Assembly: GCA_019671005.1 (NCBI GenBank)
Contig: CM033745.1
Span: forward strand, 41,957,834-42,021,833
From: Hibiscus mutabilis
Lineage: Eukaryota > Streptophyta > Magnoliopsida > Malvales > Malvaceae
Direction of reading: 5' to 3'
Length of the DNA: 64,000 bases
A program made the position numbers and the translations under genes. Under the pieces are notes generated by a model. It ran no database searches and had not been told where the DNA came from. It saw nothing but the letters and a program-made list of their open reading frames with translations. Every line of letters starts with the position of its first letter. Positions within the stretch are counted from its first letter, which is position 1. Of this stretch, positions 1 to 12,237 are shown one piece after another.

Positions 1-1339
1 AGTAAGTAGAGGATTGTAGGAGTTTAAACTAACAACTAAAGTAAAAGAGCAATAAAGTAAAAGAAGATGTAATCAAATGAGAGAGAGTAGGCCAGGTTAT
101 CGTGAGTTGAGGTGTGATAGTCGGAAGGATCATCTTGGTAAAAGAGTGCAATGGCAGCTCTGTTTTCGTGGCAACTTGCGCAGTTGGGTTGCCTTGGCAA
201 CTAGTAGAACGATTTCCTGGGCAACTGTTTGGGTGACTGGGCAGCAAACTTCAAGGTTCGGCAGAGTGTTCTTCAATGGTTTCTTCTTATCCCTAAGTTA
301 AAACTCTAGCTAATTATGCATGCCTTGACAATACATCCCTACGTGAATTAAGGGTGAACAACAACCAATCTTGCGCTCCTCTTAGCCGTTGAAATCCTAA
401 ACTTATTCCTAAGCCGGATTAGTCTTCATCATCGATAGATTGAATAAAAACCATACTCATTCGTTTCTTGAATCTAACTCTCCTGAAATTAGATAAATAG
501 ATAAAGTTACGAGATCCTCTCTCAATTCACTCGCAAACAAGAATAAAAACCAAGAATGAGCAAACCTTGAATTAAAACTGCAAACTCAATTACTTAAACA
601 AAATCCAATCGTTCTCGCAACCACAAAAATACAATAACCCCAGCCAAATAAGATTAGTTCATGGCTGGGTTCGAAAGATATACAAAGAATAATCTCCCTA
701 GCATGAATCTAATCGATCAAGAGAAAAAAGATAAAGATGTTGGTGCAGCCCCTAGTCGAATTCTCTCCTCAATTGAACTTTCTTCAAGGTTGGCGGCTAG
801 GCTTGTATGTATAGGAGATGGTTAGGCCAAAGTCTTTCTTAAGGAGGAAGTTAAGTTGGAATTAAATACAATATAATAAAAGAAATAAATCTCTTTTATT
901 TTATTCCTCCTAAAACTCCTCACTAAACTCTTGGAATTTAATCTCCTTTAGGATTTATCTTTGCTCCACGTCATATTAGATTTATCCAGTCATCAATCGG
1001 CTGCCACATCAGCTTATCCCTTCTTGTGGTCAATTGCTCTGGCAACTAGTTTGGCATATCCTTCATGCACTGCCCTGGCAACTGCGTCGGCCTCTCCTTC
1101 TTGTATTACCCTGTCAACTGGTTACAGCCTTGCTAAGGCAACTAATTCTACACACACAAAAAACAACTACCGACATCACCATTTTCTACAAAATTAAGCA
1201 AAATATGAAATCAAGCTTGTCCTCCAAGGAAACAATGCAAACATGCATGAATGGCTAATAATACAACTAATATGAGCCTAAGTCTAGCAATAATATGAGT
1301 AAAAAGGGTAATAAAAATAGTACTTTTGAACACTTAACA
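1..1339 (-). mobile_element. Partial LTR of an Athila-like retroelement
   Basis: This stretch aligns by eye with the LTR at 19090-20612 along almost its whole length. Shared landmarks include the AGGCCAGGTTATCGTGAGTT block near 90-110 and the ACTTTTGAACACTTA end. The LTR start on the minus strand is TGTTAAGTG at 1339. About 115 bp of the opposite end lie outside the window, so whether it is a solo LTR or part of an element cannot be told. It contains a 36-bp tandem array of the TTGCC..GGCAA dyad at 1033-1118. Confidence 0.85.
1033..1118. repeat. 36-bp tandem array carrying a TTGCC-NN-GGCAA dyad (left LTR)
   Basis: Three dyads start at 1033, 1069 and 1105, exactly 36 bp apart (ATTGCTCTGGCAAC, ACTGCCCTGGCAAC, ATTACCCTGTCAAC). 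A perfect dyad GTTGCCTTGGCAAC also lies at 188-201 in the same LTR. The same 36-bp array is found at the equivalent place in the LTR at 19090-20612. Confidence 0.85.
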
Positions 1340-2507
1340 ATATCAATAATGGTCGATGCTTCATTTGCAATGTTTTGATAGCAATAGCGATGCTAACATC
1401 AATGAAAATGGCTACATGAGTGCTATATCAATGCTATATCGATGCTATGCCAATATCCTATATTTTCATGGTTCAAGGACAATGGCGATGATAACGACAA
1501 TAATAATATTCAATGACAACAATGATACCTATGTCTGATGTTCAATAGCAATAATGATAACAGTGACAATATTCAATACTCGATGCGATAGCTTACCAAT
1601 GCTTACCATAATGTCCGATAAGTGATTCGATGCAATAATCCTTAACAACGGAGTTAGCAATGATAATTCTATTAACAATGAAGTTGGGAAGGGCACCTAA
1701 CCTAATATCGATACTCCAACTACACTCACCTTGATATTTCGAAGCTTTCAAGGCTCTCGGATAGAAATCCCCATGCTCCTAGCTTTTGTTGGTGACGGTG
1801 GATAATCTCTACCAACTTCTTGAGATAGATAACAAAAATAGGGTTTGGTTAGATTCAATATTACGATATCGAAATCAATATAACGATATCAAAATCAATA
1901 TTGAAGCTTGAAATAGCTATTAGCTAGCAAACTCCATGGATGGCCAAACCCTAGCTCGTGATTAAGCTTTATTTATCCATGAAATTCAATGGTTGACTGA
2001 GGGTTATAGCTTACCCGATCACTAGCAACGATTCGATAACAATAAATTGAAGAAAAGTCTAGCTTGAATCAAGCTCCAATGGAAGTGCTTGCTTAGGTAT
2101 GAGATGATAGCTTGGTGAGGTGCTTGCTTGGGGAGTGTTTTGGGTAAGCTTCTACTTGGCCATTCTCTATGTTTTAATAGCAGTAAGTTTCCTTCTATTG
2201 AAGGAAACTTTCCCGGTAATTCCACGCATGGGATTTATAATTGAGGATAGGCTAATGGCAAGATTAGTCCCCCAACTCTTATTTCCTTATACTTTGGTCC
2301 CTAAACTTTTAATCTCTATAATTTAGCCACTAAAAGGTTTCCCGTACATTCAATAGGGTCCTTAATCCAAAATTCGACTCAATAAGAGTCTAATATCAAT
2401 ACAATTGACCTTGTAGTCAACATCAACATAACATTTGAACATTTCTGATATAGGGTTTTCGATCGCCGGAACTCAAATTCTACTAGGCCGGATTTTGGGG
2501 TGTTACA
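1340..2507 (-). mobile_element. Probable gypsy-type LTR remnant ending in TGTAACACCCC
   Basis: Read on the minus strand, the right edge at 2507 begins TGTAACACCCC, a common start for plant gypsy LTRs. The adjoining sequence has the usual LTR composition. The other edge is not defined. 1360-1680 is rich in loose GATG/CAATA repeats and has no convincing coding sequence. This could be a solo LTR or part of a larger element, and target duplications were not found. Confidence 0.5.
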
Positions 2508-5275
2508 AGTGTCATGAGGGTATAAATGGAAATTTTGACCTAATGGAGTATTTAATATCGAGAATCAATTAATTCTTCTATAGAACAATTTCCAAAATTA
2601 CTTATCTAAATTAAAGGTAACTTTTAATATTTACTATTTTAATTCCAAGATAAAATTTGGCAAATATATGCTCTTATTTGAGGAAAAATTCATTTCAAAT
2701 TTGGGTCAAAATATCTGCAAGCCCATGAAGGACCAAACCAGTTCAGACATTTGTGTTACCTATGTCGTGCACGTCTGCACATTTACGAACCAACAATTGG
2801 TTCCACATTTTCCTCAACAACGTTTGAATCAATTTCTCATTCAAAGCTCCAAAATTATCGAATTTTTCCAACATAATTTTTATTTTTTTTAATTTTTCAC
2901 ATCATCACCTCTCTCTTTGTCAGCAATTTACATAATCTTTTACAATGATCTAATTATAAAAATAAATAAATAATTACCAAAAAATTTGATTGAGTTCAGT
3001 ACTATTTTGATTTAATTTTGAGGTGATAATACATCTTAAATTAAATATTAAGATTTGTGGATACATATTAAGTTCTCAACTTAGCTTAGTGGTTAAACTC
3101 CTTGCTTTTGGTGCAAGGTATTCTTGATTCAAATCTCCATCGAGGCATTTTGCTTATTTTTTAGGTTAGAAGAGTACAAGTTAAATATTAGTCTGAATAA
3201 AACTTGTAAAAATTGTAAGCCTAATTTAGTAGTTAGGTGCTGGACTTTTTTTTGCAAGGGGTCTTTGGTTTGATTCTCTCTACCAGCGTTTGTGGTATTT
3301 TATTTCTTTTAAATTATTGGCAAGGAGAGAGGTGATGATGTTGAAAATAAAAAGAAATTATCAACGGTTTTGACAAAAAAATTAATAAGGTGACTAAACA
3401 AAAAAAGAGTGATAGTTTATTGACTACCGGTATAGTTTTTTCAAATGTTTATTTATGACTTTTTATTTATCGTGAAGATATCTTTTCGAAAAGGCCATTT
3501 TAATCTCCTCTAGATTTCTCACGACAGAAATCTTACGCTTGTGAACCTTGTAGCCTCCAAAAATATCCACCCAGTACAGAGATGGATGCGAAACGACAAG
3601 ATGATCAAGCATAAACCATAATAAGTTAAATATAAGGGTAAAACAGGCATTTTGTTTTCTCAATATTACTTTTTTGACATCAATAGCGAACAATAATCTT
3701 ACAACACTTTTAAAGTTATTTTTCCACCGCACTTTTTAAAAGCAATGACAAAATAATTTCTCATTCTTTGTAATTAGTTTCCACAAATATTTTAAATGGT
3801 TAATTCACCTCTTTTGACCATATTCGATTGATTGTTTTATTCGATATTTTTAGTTTTGATGTTTTATGAATTTGAGTCTAGAAATTTAATTTGTAACATT
3901 TAAGGCTTGATTATTTGATGTCATTACAAATATTTTTTGAAATCGTGGTAAAACAATTTAATTAAAATTGTTATTCATCATTATCAATCAAAGCAATTAT
4001 TCAATGAAATGCTCTAATGAGAGGGTTATCAATTAAAGTAATTATTCGACAAAACGCTCAAATGAAAGATTACTAATAATGAAATCATCGTATGTCAAAA
4101 ATTGAGAGCCAACAAAATTCGAACACATAGCAAAATTGACAAAACTGACTTGACATCATCTTTGAGGCAAAATAATATCATTTTTTTGGCATTGTTATCC
4201 ATTATTAGCAAAATTATCTTTGCTAAAACAAACATATTTGATTTTTCGAAGTTTAATGCTTGAATTCCATCTGAAAAGAATTCGCAAGTTCGATAATGTT
4301 CTAGCCTTCAAAAACAACTTCAATTATTTGTTCAAAATAAATTGTTGTACCCTTTTCGTGCTCATATCACATGGATTCAAAAGATCAAGGACCAACAACA
4401 AATCATTCTAGACTCATTTTTTTGTCACTTCTTCCGTACCACATTCCAATTGATGATAAAAGAGGCATGCACCTCTCATCTATTATCATACTAAACCAAT
4501 GAACTAAGAGTTTATTTAAATTCCACAAGCTAAAATTTAGTGACAACTATTTTATAAATTTGATAAATCTAGATAGATTTATGAAATTTAGAACATTTCT
4601 TGGCAAAACAAAGTCGAGTCCATGTTCAGGACGTTAAAAAATGGGCGAATTAAAAATTTTAAGATTCAATAATCATTGTCAACTACGGTAGATAGGTCAA
4701 CGACAAGGTGAGCAACAACCAACGACGAGGTGAACAACAAACAACAACCAAGACTAAACTAAATTTCAAAAATCATTGATATTTTATCTAAAGTTCATAG
4801 ATCAATTGGTATTTTATCTAAAGTCCATGGGTCAAGTTAAAAATAAACCCTTTTGTCATCAAACTAACAAAATTCACAGCTGAATGATCAAAATGTTAAA
4901 AATCAATAACACAAGTGATCAAGATGCAACTTTTTCAAAACCAATATCAAAATCAAACATATAGGGACCAACTATGCAATTTGCATTATTAAAAAAGGCA
5001 ATAGCACAAGAAATAAGCCGATCACAATACAGTACACAACTGTCTCAAAAGTCTACAAGCGAAGAATTATTAATGTTGCAAAATTTAAATAAAATATAAA
5101 ACACAGCAATTATAATTATGTTTTTTTTTTTAAGAACAAAAAAGTAGCATTGCCAAATCTATTTCCAATACAACAATTCCTGAAGTAATTTGCATATTCA
5201 GACAAAATATTGAGAAGCTACCTGTGTTAGAATAGAAGCATTGAACTCCAAAATCCAATGATGTGGGCAAACAGT
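2508..5275. other. AT-rich intergenic DNA downstream of the histidyl-tRNA synthetase gene
   Basis: No gene is recognised here. Short open stretches, for example 3463-3732 on the minus strand, resemble no family known to me and have no supporting splice pattern. The only structured item seen is the pair of tRNA-like units at 3075-3290. The 3' UTR of the histidyl-tRNA synthetase gene should lie just left of 5276. Confidence 0.6.
3075..3290 (+). repeat. Two tandem tRNA-like (SINE-type) units
   Basis: Unit 1 has a perfect A-box match, TAGCTTAGTGG (3082-3092), and a B-box-like GATTCAAATCT (3126-3136). Unit 2, about 140 bp downstream, has a weaker A box TAATTTAGTAG (3222-3232) and B box GGTTTGATTCT (3267-3277). 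The order and spacing of A then B box fit an internal RNA polymerase III promoter. No cloverleaf is well preserved, so these are more likely SINE heads or tRNA-derived fragments than functional tRNA genes. Confidence 0.5.
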
Positions 5276-8200
5276 TCATGGGTTCAATCGCCTCTGTAGT
5301 TCCTCAACAAGTTTACTTCTGGGAATTACTTCCTCATTTGTGGTTTCAATGTTCTTCAATTTAACAATCCCTTCATTCAGCTCTCGCTCTCCCACGAGGA
5401 TCATCCAAGGGATCTTTGAATCTATAGCATATTCAATGTGCTTCATCACCTTCTTATGAACCTTGTATTCTGCTTTGATGTCTACGTCCCACAGCTCGCT
5501 CACCAGCTCTGCTGCTACAGAGAGTTTATCCCCAATAACACCCACCAACACTTGGGTTTCTGTGGCTCGGACTGCCTGAAGTGCCACCCCCAGAGTACAT
5601 TATTACCTCGCACAAAAATGTGGGGCGGCGGTAGAAATTAAGAGTTATTATAATCATGTTACTTGAGTTCGAGAGAAAGTGTCAAATTCAGATGTGTCCA
5701 ACTCAAAGAAAATGCAGAAAGGCAGAGACAGTGGGAAAAGACAGTCTTAACTCTTAACATGAAATTCTAACAAATTTGTCCATCGTATAATAAAGGCCAA
5801 GAGGAACACAAATCCTGGGTAGACTGTGCAAAGTAATAATTCATTGAACTAATAACAAAAAAATTTAGCACCACTCTCAATCAACAAGAAATCAACTTGA
5901 TCAGGAGTGGTTCAAATAGTTGAGAGAAATGACAAGATAATAGGATAGATTCAATGGATATATCCTAAACATGTTAGGAATAAAAATCACCTGGTTCTGT
6001 GCTTTCTCTTCCATTATAGTCAATACTCGTTCAATTCCAAGACTCATACCGACAGCAGGTACCTGCTTCGTGCCAAAATTTCCTATCAGATTGTCATAAC
6101 GTCCACCAGCTCCAATTGAACCAACCTGACAAATAAGTCAATCATATCAGCAAGGAACCAACAAAATAAGAGAAGAGTATGTCATTGCAGTAATTAATGT
6201 TGGTATCATATTTTAAGGATGAATGGTGATGCAGTGTGATGATATCATATCATCCACTTGCTTGTCTTTCCATAACATTTCAGTTAAAAGTTAACTGTTC
6301 AAAAGGTCAAACGATGGAGACCCTTCTGGCAAGTTTTGGAAAAATGTCTACTCTAGAGAAAATCTATGAAAAGGAAGTACTCAGGGTCTTCTGTTTCTTT
6401 TATTTTGAGGACCCTATTTGTAGGGTTTTATTTTCCATGAGCTTAAAACCTAGGTTTATGAAGCATTCACACATTACATGTATGGCAGTATATAATCAGT
6501 TTCATACCATTGAAGTGGAATAGAAAAGAAGAGTAGTCTATCTATCACCCTGAGTTAGGAAGCAGAGAAGGGGGAAGATCTAAAAGAATTATCTCAATTT
6601 CCAAAGCAAGAATAAAGAAGAATTTCTAGTTAGAAAAGCATTCCTTTGACCTCTAATGATGGTTGAATGTTCAAATAAAAGTTCAAACTTGATTATTTCA
6701 GATAGACCCACCATAAAGCTCTTAAACATCTAATTAACTTAAAAAAAACTACAGAATTCACATAAAAGATAGATATGTACAATATTCATAACCCTCGGGC
6801 AGAAAAAATATTTACCTGCACACCTCCTTTGAAAGCAACTTCAAATATGACTCCAGTATAATAATCAAGGCCTCTGGCAAGACTCAAATCAAATACCACT
6901 TTGTCTATGCACCTTGATTTATCCAAAGCATCAAATAAAAGTGACAGGTCACCTAATGCTCCTTCGGAAGCATTGTGTTTAAGAAGCTCACTACCCTCAG
7001 TTCCTCCCAAAATCTTTGACAATAATTCCAGAGGAGGTCCTCTTATCTTCACAAAAGTGCCAATTTTATCAGCTGTCTCAACAGATAACCCCTTTTCTTC
7101 CACCTAGCAAGCATCAATTGAACATAATGATTAAATTTGGAACATCTTAACATTTAAGACCATACTAACTAAAAAATCTAGAGATGCAACAGAAATCATT
7201 TATCCACAAAAATAAAAACTAAAAGGAACAGTAAGTACGATATATATATCACATGTCCGGATAAATAATTGAACGGTGGTATATTAACACTGTATTCCCA
7301 AGAGCTTTAGCTACTAGATAGTGGCACAAAGATTTTGAGGCTTCAGTCCTTACCATTTCCTTTTTAACTTGTTCAAAGGATTGTTTGTCTAACTTGTCGA
7401 TGCTAGAACAAATAGTTCTAAATTTTTCTGGTGGCACACCACAGATGTCCAGCACTCCATCAAGTAACTTCCGGTGATTCAATTTTATCTGTCAAAAGCA
7501 GATAAAAAGAAAATTAACCAATTTAGAAAGCAAAACAAGCATTGAGAATAGAAAAATGACAATTTACCTCATAATCCCCAATGCTTAGTGCATTGAGTAC
7601 TTCAGACAAAATTCTTACAACCTCAAAGTCCGGTCCCATCTTTTCATATTGACCAGCAATATCAAAATCACATTGATAAAATTCTCTATATCTCCCTTTA
7701 GATGGGTTATCCCTTCTCCAAACTTTATCTATGTGGTATCTTTTAAATGATGTGAGACCATTCATGGCCACATACCGAGAAAATGGGACTGTTAAGTCAT
7801 ATCGTAGAGAACAAAGCTCTCCACCCTGTAAACAAATATAACAAAAAGTCGGATATAAAACTTAATAAATCATACATGTCACTTCTCTTGATAAATCAGC
7901 CAAATAAACAACTTTCTAGGTTGCTGATCAGTAAAATAAATAAATACACAAGAAAATAAGACTTCATTCTAATGGATCGGTTCTTCCTAACCTGGTCTGC
8001 AAGATCATAGATCAACTTTGAATCCTCCCCATATTTTCCTGTAAGGGTCTCCTTCAATTCAAAAGCAGGAGTATCCAGGGCAGTGGCACAATGCCTCTCA
8101 AAAACCTTTGTTATAATTGAAAATGCTTTCTTTCTTATCGTCATTTGCTCTTTTGCAAAATCCCGAGTACCCTACAAATAACTAAAAAACTTAAACACAC

Positions 8201-9324
8201 TACTGAAGAATAAGGCATAAGATTATAACATAAAATGATGTAGACTCTTTTTTTTCTTTTCTTAATGTTTATAATATCAATGAAGATAAACCAAGAACAA
8301 CTGCCCTACTTCCTAGTTTTAGCTTTTAAACAATATTTTCAACAAATTATGACTGAAGCTAATAGGAAACGAGAATCATGGTTCCGTTTTTGTTTACCTT
8401 CGGGGTCTTGGGGATTCTTCTACTTTCATTGATCTCCAAAATTTCCTTCACCTTCTTCAGCAAACCATCAAAATCTGAACTTTTTGGATCTAAAATTGAT
8501 AAAAATTCTACTACTATTTTCTCTAAACCGTCCCCTTTACTCATCAACCTATCCTTAATCATCTCAACAATAAAATTTGTTCCCCTCCCCAGCAAAACCT
8601 TCTTCTTCTTCTTCTTCTTTTCGGATTTCACATGCCCTCCATCAACCTCTCCCCCTTTTCCACCATTCTTCTCATTCAAAACCTCAACGCCTTCAAGCAC
8701 AAAAAATGCAGAGACAGCCTCCCATGCAACAATTTTCCACACAATCCCCAAAACCATATCCACATCCTTCGCCAATTTCACACGATCTTTCTCCAGCTCC
8801 GCGCCCACAGCCAGTTTGACTCCATTTCGCAAACTTTCCTCACATAAACAATCCTTTTCGAAAATACCCTTTAAACCCTCGACGCTAACTGAACCAAAAT
8901 TCAATCTCACTCTTTCCAAACTACTCTCCCCTAAATTCCTCAACTCAAAGCACAAATGCAAGACTTTCCCCCCTAACTTATCCCCCGAATTCGAAACCAC
9001 CCGAATAACAGAATGCAAACTCTTAACCGCTTCCCTCACATTTCCATAAATAACAGGTATCTTAGAAAACGAATTTATGTTAACTTTGTCATCACCTTTA
9101 TTAGAACTCACTACCAATTTGGAACCGTTAAGTAAGACTTTGATGTCGCTAGAAACTCCGATGTCGTCTTTGGCGACGGACCCATCGCCGGAATCGGTCA
9201 AGTCGAAAGCGGATAAGTTAGCCCTTGCGGCCTCGCAGGAGAGGGCGGCAACTGCCACGGCAACGGTGGACAGAGCTGAGGAGCTTTGGTCTATGAGCTG
9301 GCATGATTCGAGCAACGATGGCAT
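5276..9324 (-). CDS. Histidine--tRNA ligase, cytosolic type (7 exons)
   Basis: Class II aminoacyl-tRNA synthetase that attaches histidine to tRNA-His for translation. Coding exons (minus strand): 9324-8398, 8171-7992, 7825-7568, 7488-7354, 7103-6816, 6125-5991, 5575-5276. All introns are GT..AG and the joined frame is open for 740 residues. Seen: core start GTRDFAKEQM (about 310), motif 2 VWRRDNPSKGRYREFYQCD (about 404-422), histidine motif LARGLDYYTG (575-584), GSIGAGGRYD (598-607), motif 3 GMSLGIERV (622-630), then a C-terminal anticodon-binding domain ending in GERELNEGIVKLKN. Exon 1 encodes a 309-residue N-terminal extension with a lysine run near residue 240, as expected for plant cytosolic rather than organellar forms. 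The first in-frame ATG is at 9324; no ATG was seen in frame upstream. The last exon's acceptor (CAG before 5575) has a weak pyrimidine tract. The gene looks intact. Family assignment is very secure; the exact start is likely. Confidence 0.95.
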
Positions 9325-9968
9325 GGAGGATCCGCCTTGATTTCCGCCCACGGCCGTGGGATTTTTGAGAAAGGAAATGCGAAATGACGGCGGATATGGA
9401 GAGTGTGATGTAAAATACTAGATGGTTTCAGCTGTTGGCGTTTTGTTTAGGCTTTTAGGGTTTTGTATTTTGGTGGATTTTAATTCTTTATAGTAGAATG
9501 TGCATGAGATTAGAGTTCCAAACTTTTAATATTCACTTAGATTTTAGATTTTGGGCTTAATCGTAAAAAAATCAAATAATATATTTTTAGGTGTTTAAAA
9601 TATTTTTTTTTATAAAGATAGATGTTTAATAATTATATTGTTATTATTTAATGAGTTTGGTCATTAAAAATATTAGTCAATTGAAATGTGAAACGTAACG
9701 AAATTTTAATTTATAATTTTTTAATTAATTTTTTTTAAAAAAATCTTTAATTTTCATAAGAAAATCTTAAAATTTTTTAAAAAAACCTTAAAATTCCTAA
9801 AAAAAACCTAGCTCACAAAAACCTTAACATAAATATCCAAATCCCTTAATTCATGTATGCCGCCGTTGACTAAGTACCACTGTTTTTCCGTCAGACCACC
9901 ACCACCACTACCACTAAATATCTCACTCTTTTCAAAATTTTAAAATTCCTAAGTAATCTACGAACGAT
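9325..9968. other. 5' flank of the histidyl-tRNA synthetase gene
   Basis: This holds the 5' UTR and promoter region and then AT-rich DNA with many A/T homopolymers. Apart from the telo-box, no feature is recognised. Confidence 0.6.
9455..9463 (-). promoter_or_regulatory. telo-box (AAACCCTAA) upstream of the histidyl-tRNA synthetase gene
   Basis: The plus strand reads TTAGGGTTT, so the minus strand carries AAACCCTAA about 130 bp upstream of the start codon. Telo-boxes are common in promoters of plant genes for the translation machinery, which fits this gene. Function is inferred from motif and position only. Confidence 0.5.
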
Positions 9969-10490
9969 ATGTGTAATCACCTATTTTTTATCCAATTTTT
10001 ATATTATTATTATTCTTGTTGTTGTTTAATGTTATTATTATTACTATTATTATTATTATATAGGGTTGCAACAATTAAAAAAACATATCATATAATAATA
10101 AAAACTCAATTTATTAGTCTAAGTCCATTACAAACCCTTTTAATATTTACAAGGCCCGTTTGACCCAAATATTTAAAAACCCTAAACCTAATCTAACCAT
10201 CATCCTTTTCTCTTGCAGCCACCCAATCTCCATTGTTAGATCAAGATCAGATCTGACGGTCTAGATGTCAGGAGAGATGACTGCCCAGCTCCCTATGCGC
10301 TCGTGAAAGCTACTGCCAACGCTCCATCTCCCATACGCGCCCACGCGCCTGAGCCGATCCATCTTCTCTATCCACGTGGCTCCACCGCCGAAGATCGCGA
10401 CGCCATTATACGGTAATCTCCTTTCTCCCAACCACCGAGCAGGCAAAGAAATCATAAAAAATGGAGGGAGATGTCAGTTCGAAATCATGT
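9969..10490 (+). mobile_element. Fragment of a Tat/Ogre-type LTR (5' part)
   Basis: It begins near TGTAATCACC and holds a segment (about 10140-10480) that matches 45540-45925. Shared pieces include GGCCCGTTT, AAAACCCTAAA, the TCTCCCAACCACCGAGCA block, AAAGAAATCATAAAAA, and the following GGGAGATGT(C/T)AGTTCG. It also carries a TTA microsatellite around 10000-10060. This identifies it as part of an LTR related to that of element C. The continuation to the right no longer matches. Confidence 0.6.
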
Positions 10491-11764
10491 TGTAACATCC
10501 TCAAACCGGTTCAGAAGAAAACTGAAATTGAGGTTGTCATTGAGAACACATTTCCAGAATTCAAGTGACCAAATTTTAAAATCGAATAACAACTTAAGCC
10601 TTGTGCATAGCCTTACTACTCATTTTCATTTCTTTTGCTATCATATTTCAGTATTTATTATCAATCGGTTACCATAATTAACAACCTCAAACAACACTAT
10701 CTTGACATAGATTAATACATGATATTTGATTCATTTGAGCATGCGTGCACATATATCGACAAGGTAGTGTGACTACTTAAAGAATATTATGAACTTAATC
10801 TTCTTTCGTATTTTATTATCTAAATATCTCAAACAATCATATCCTAATTACATTTAACATTCACATCACATGGCTAAACATAACAATCATCATGAAACAG
10901 ATTAAGGCTTTCATATACGACAACACCTTGTTCAAAGTGTGAAACTTATCTGTTACAACTATTTAAAACATTCCAGGGATTCACATCGTGCATTTATACA
11001 TTGTTTGGTTACAATCTCTTACTCCTCATGCTTAGGATATTTTCTTATTATACATATAAACATCATATCATGCTAAATCTTCATACAATCATTCAAGTCA
11101 TGTTATTCGAACAATACATATACATGTGTATATAATCCTTCAAATTCTTAGCATTTTTACGTACAAACATGACTTGAATATTGATATCACTTTAAGGCAG
11201 CATGTTGCAAAATAGAGATGCCCACACAAGTGTCTTTCTTCCATGACAATGAGAACAATTTTACAGACATTGAAGGATATAACCAATGATGTAAAGGCTT
11301 TTGTTCGAATTTTAGAGCCACTCAAGAAGGCTTGTCACTGAATATTGATGATAGTTCAATCTGGTTTGATGGATGGTTCAGTCTTTCTTCCACGACAATG
11401 AGAACAATTTTACATTGGAAGAACAGTAGAATCTTCAAGGAGGCTTGTCACTAAACATTGATGTATCAACTACAATGATAGTTTGACCTGGTTTGACAGT
11501 TAATCAGAATGCTAAAGACCTTTATTTTCATGACTAGATAAAGGCTAAGAGTGTTGAAGAATATGAGGATAAAGTCAGTCCTTCTAACCAGGAGTACAAG
11601 ATAACTAGATTGAGTGAACAAATATGCAAAGATCAGAAAGAACTAAGGAAGCACAAAAAACCACCATTCAAATGGAAAAAATTAATGAAACATGCATACA
11701 TTTGATGGGCATCCTTAGGGGCATGCATATCATAATTATAACATCCATTCATTTTTTTATAAGT
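10491..11764. other. Unassigned retroelement-like DNA left of the A array
   Basis: No intact gene. 11215-11470 holds a loose direct repeat (TCTTTCTTCCA..GACAATGAGAACAATTTTACA occurs near 11230 and 11380). 11540-11700 reads as a short lysine/glutamate-rich, coiled-coil-like stretch that could be an eroded retroelement ORF. Its position before the tandem array suggests internal sequence of the element whose 3' end is at 12233. Confidence 0.35.
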
Positions 11765-12130
11765 TTGGAGCATTGCTTATCCATTTGAGCATGGGGAGGA
11801 TGGAACCTTTTTCAGTCTGCTTATTTATCCAAGAATGAGGAGGATAGAACCCGCCTATCGATTCGGGCTTGAGGAGAATAGAACCCGCTCATCCATCCGA
11901 GCATAAAGAGGATGAAACCTTTTTTTCAGTTTGCTTATCTATCCGAGCATGAGGAGGATAGAACCAGCCTATCTATTCGAGCTTAAGGAGAATAGAACCT
12001 GTTTATCCATCTGAGCATTAGGAGGATGGAACCCTTTTTTAGGTCTACTTATTTATCCGAGCATGAGTAGGATAGAACCTACTTATCCGTTCAAGCATAA
12101 GGAAGAGCGGAATTCGTCTGTCTGTTCAAG
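11765..12130 (+). repeat. Tandem array near the 3' end of a Tat/Ogre-like element (A, left side)
   Basis: Units of about 42 bp built on (T/C)TTATCCATCCGAGCAT then GAGGAGGATAGAACC repeat about nine times. They group into a longer unit of about 125 bp, marked by the recurring CCTTTTTTCAG spacer. The array ends about 100 bp before a polypurine tract, so it sits in the 3' untranslated region of a retroelement. Confidence 0.75.
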
Positions 12131-12224
12131 CAGAGAGTCTCGTCTCGGCGATTGAAGGTTTGGTAATTGGTGAAAATTAGTGTCCTTTTGTTCTTTGTTC
12201 TATCCCCTTTTCACTAGAATGACC

Positions 12225-12233
12225 AAAGAGGGG
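12225..12233 (+). promoter_or_regulatory. Polypurine tract (plus-strand primer) before LTR A
   Basis: AAAGAGGGG followed by CACC and then the LTR start TGTTGTC at 12238. The minus-strand element B has a near-identical tract (CAAAGAGGGGCAAC) directly before its 3' LTR, which supports the call. Confidence 0.7.
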
Positions 12234-12237
12234 CACC

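Noticed and set aside
3082..3136. A functional tRNA gene
   Set aside because: A and B boxes are present but acceptor and anticodon stems do not pair convincingly, so a SINE-type fragment is more likely.
3463..3732. An 89-codon open stretch on the minus strand
   Set aside because: No recognisable domain, no splice or promoter context, and AT-rich surroundings where open stretches of this size occur by chance.
6236..6523. A 95-codon open stretch on the plus strand
   Set aside because: It lies inside an intron of the histidyl-tRNA synthetase gene, antisense, and resembles no known family.
8378..9049. A 223-codon open stretch on the plus strand
   Set aside because: It is the antisense of histidyl-tRNA synthetase exon 1. 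Its Ser/Phe/Pro-rich, poly-Phe composition comes from the lysine-rich opposite strand.
9349..9351. GTG as start of the histidyl-tRNA synthetase gene
   Set aside because: Nuclear genes start with ATG. The first in-frame ATG is at 9324 and the nine extra residues have no support.
10261..10455. A 64-codon GC-rich open stretch on the minus strand
   Set aside because: It lies in a retroelement LTR segment whose homologue at 45540-45925 does not keep the frame.
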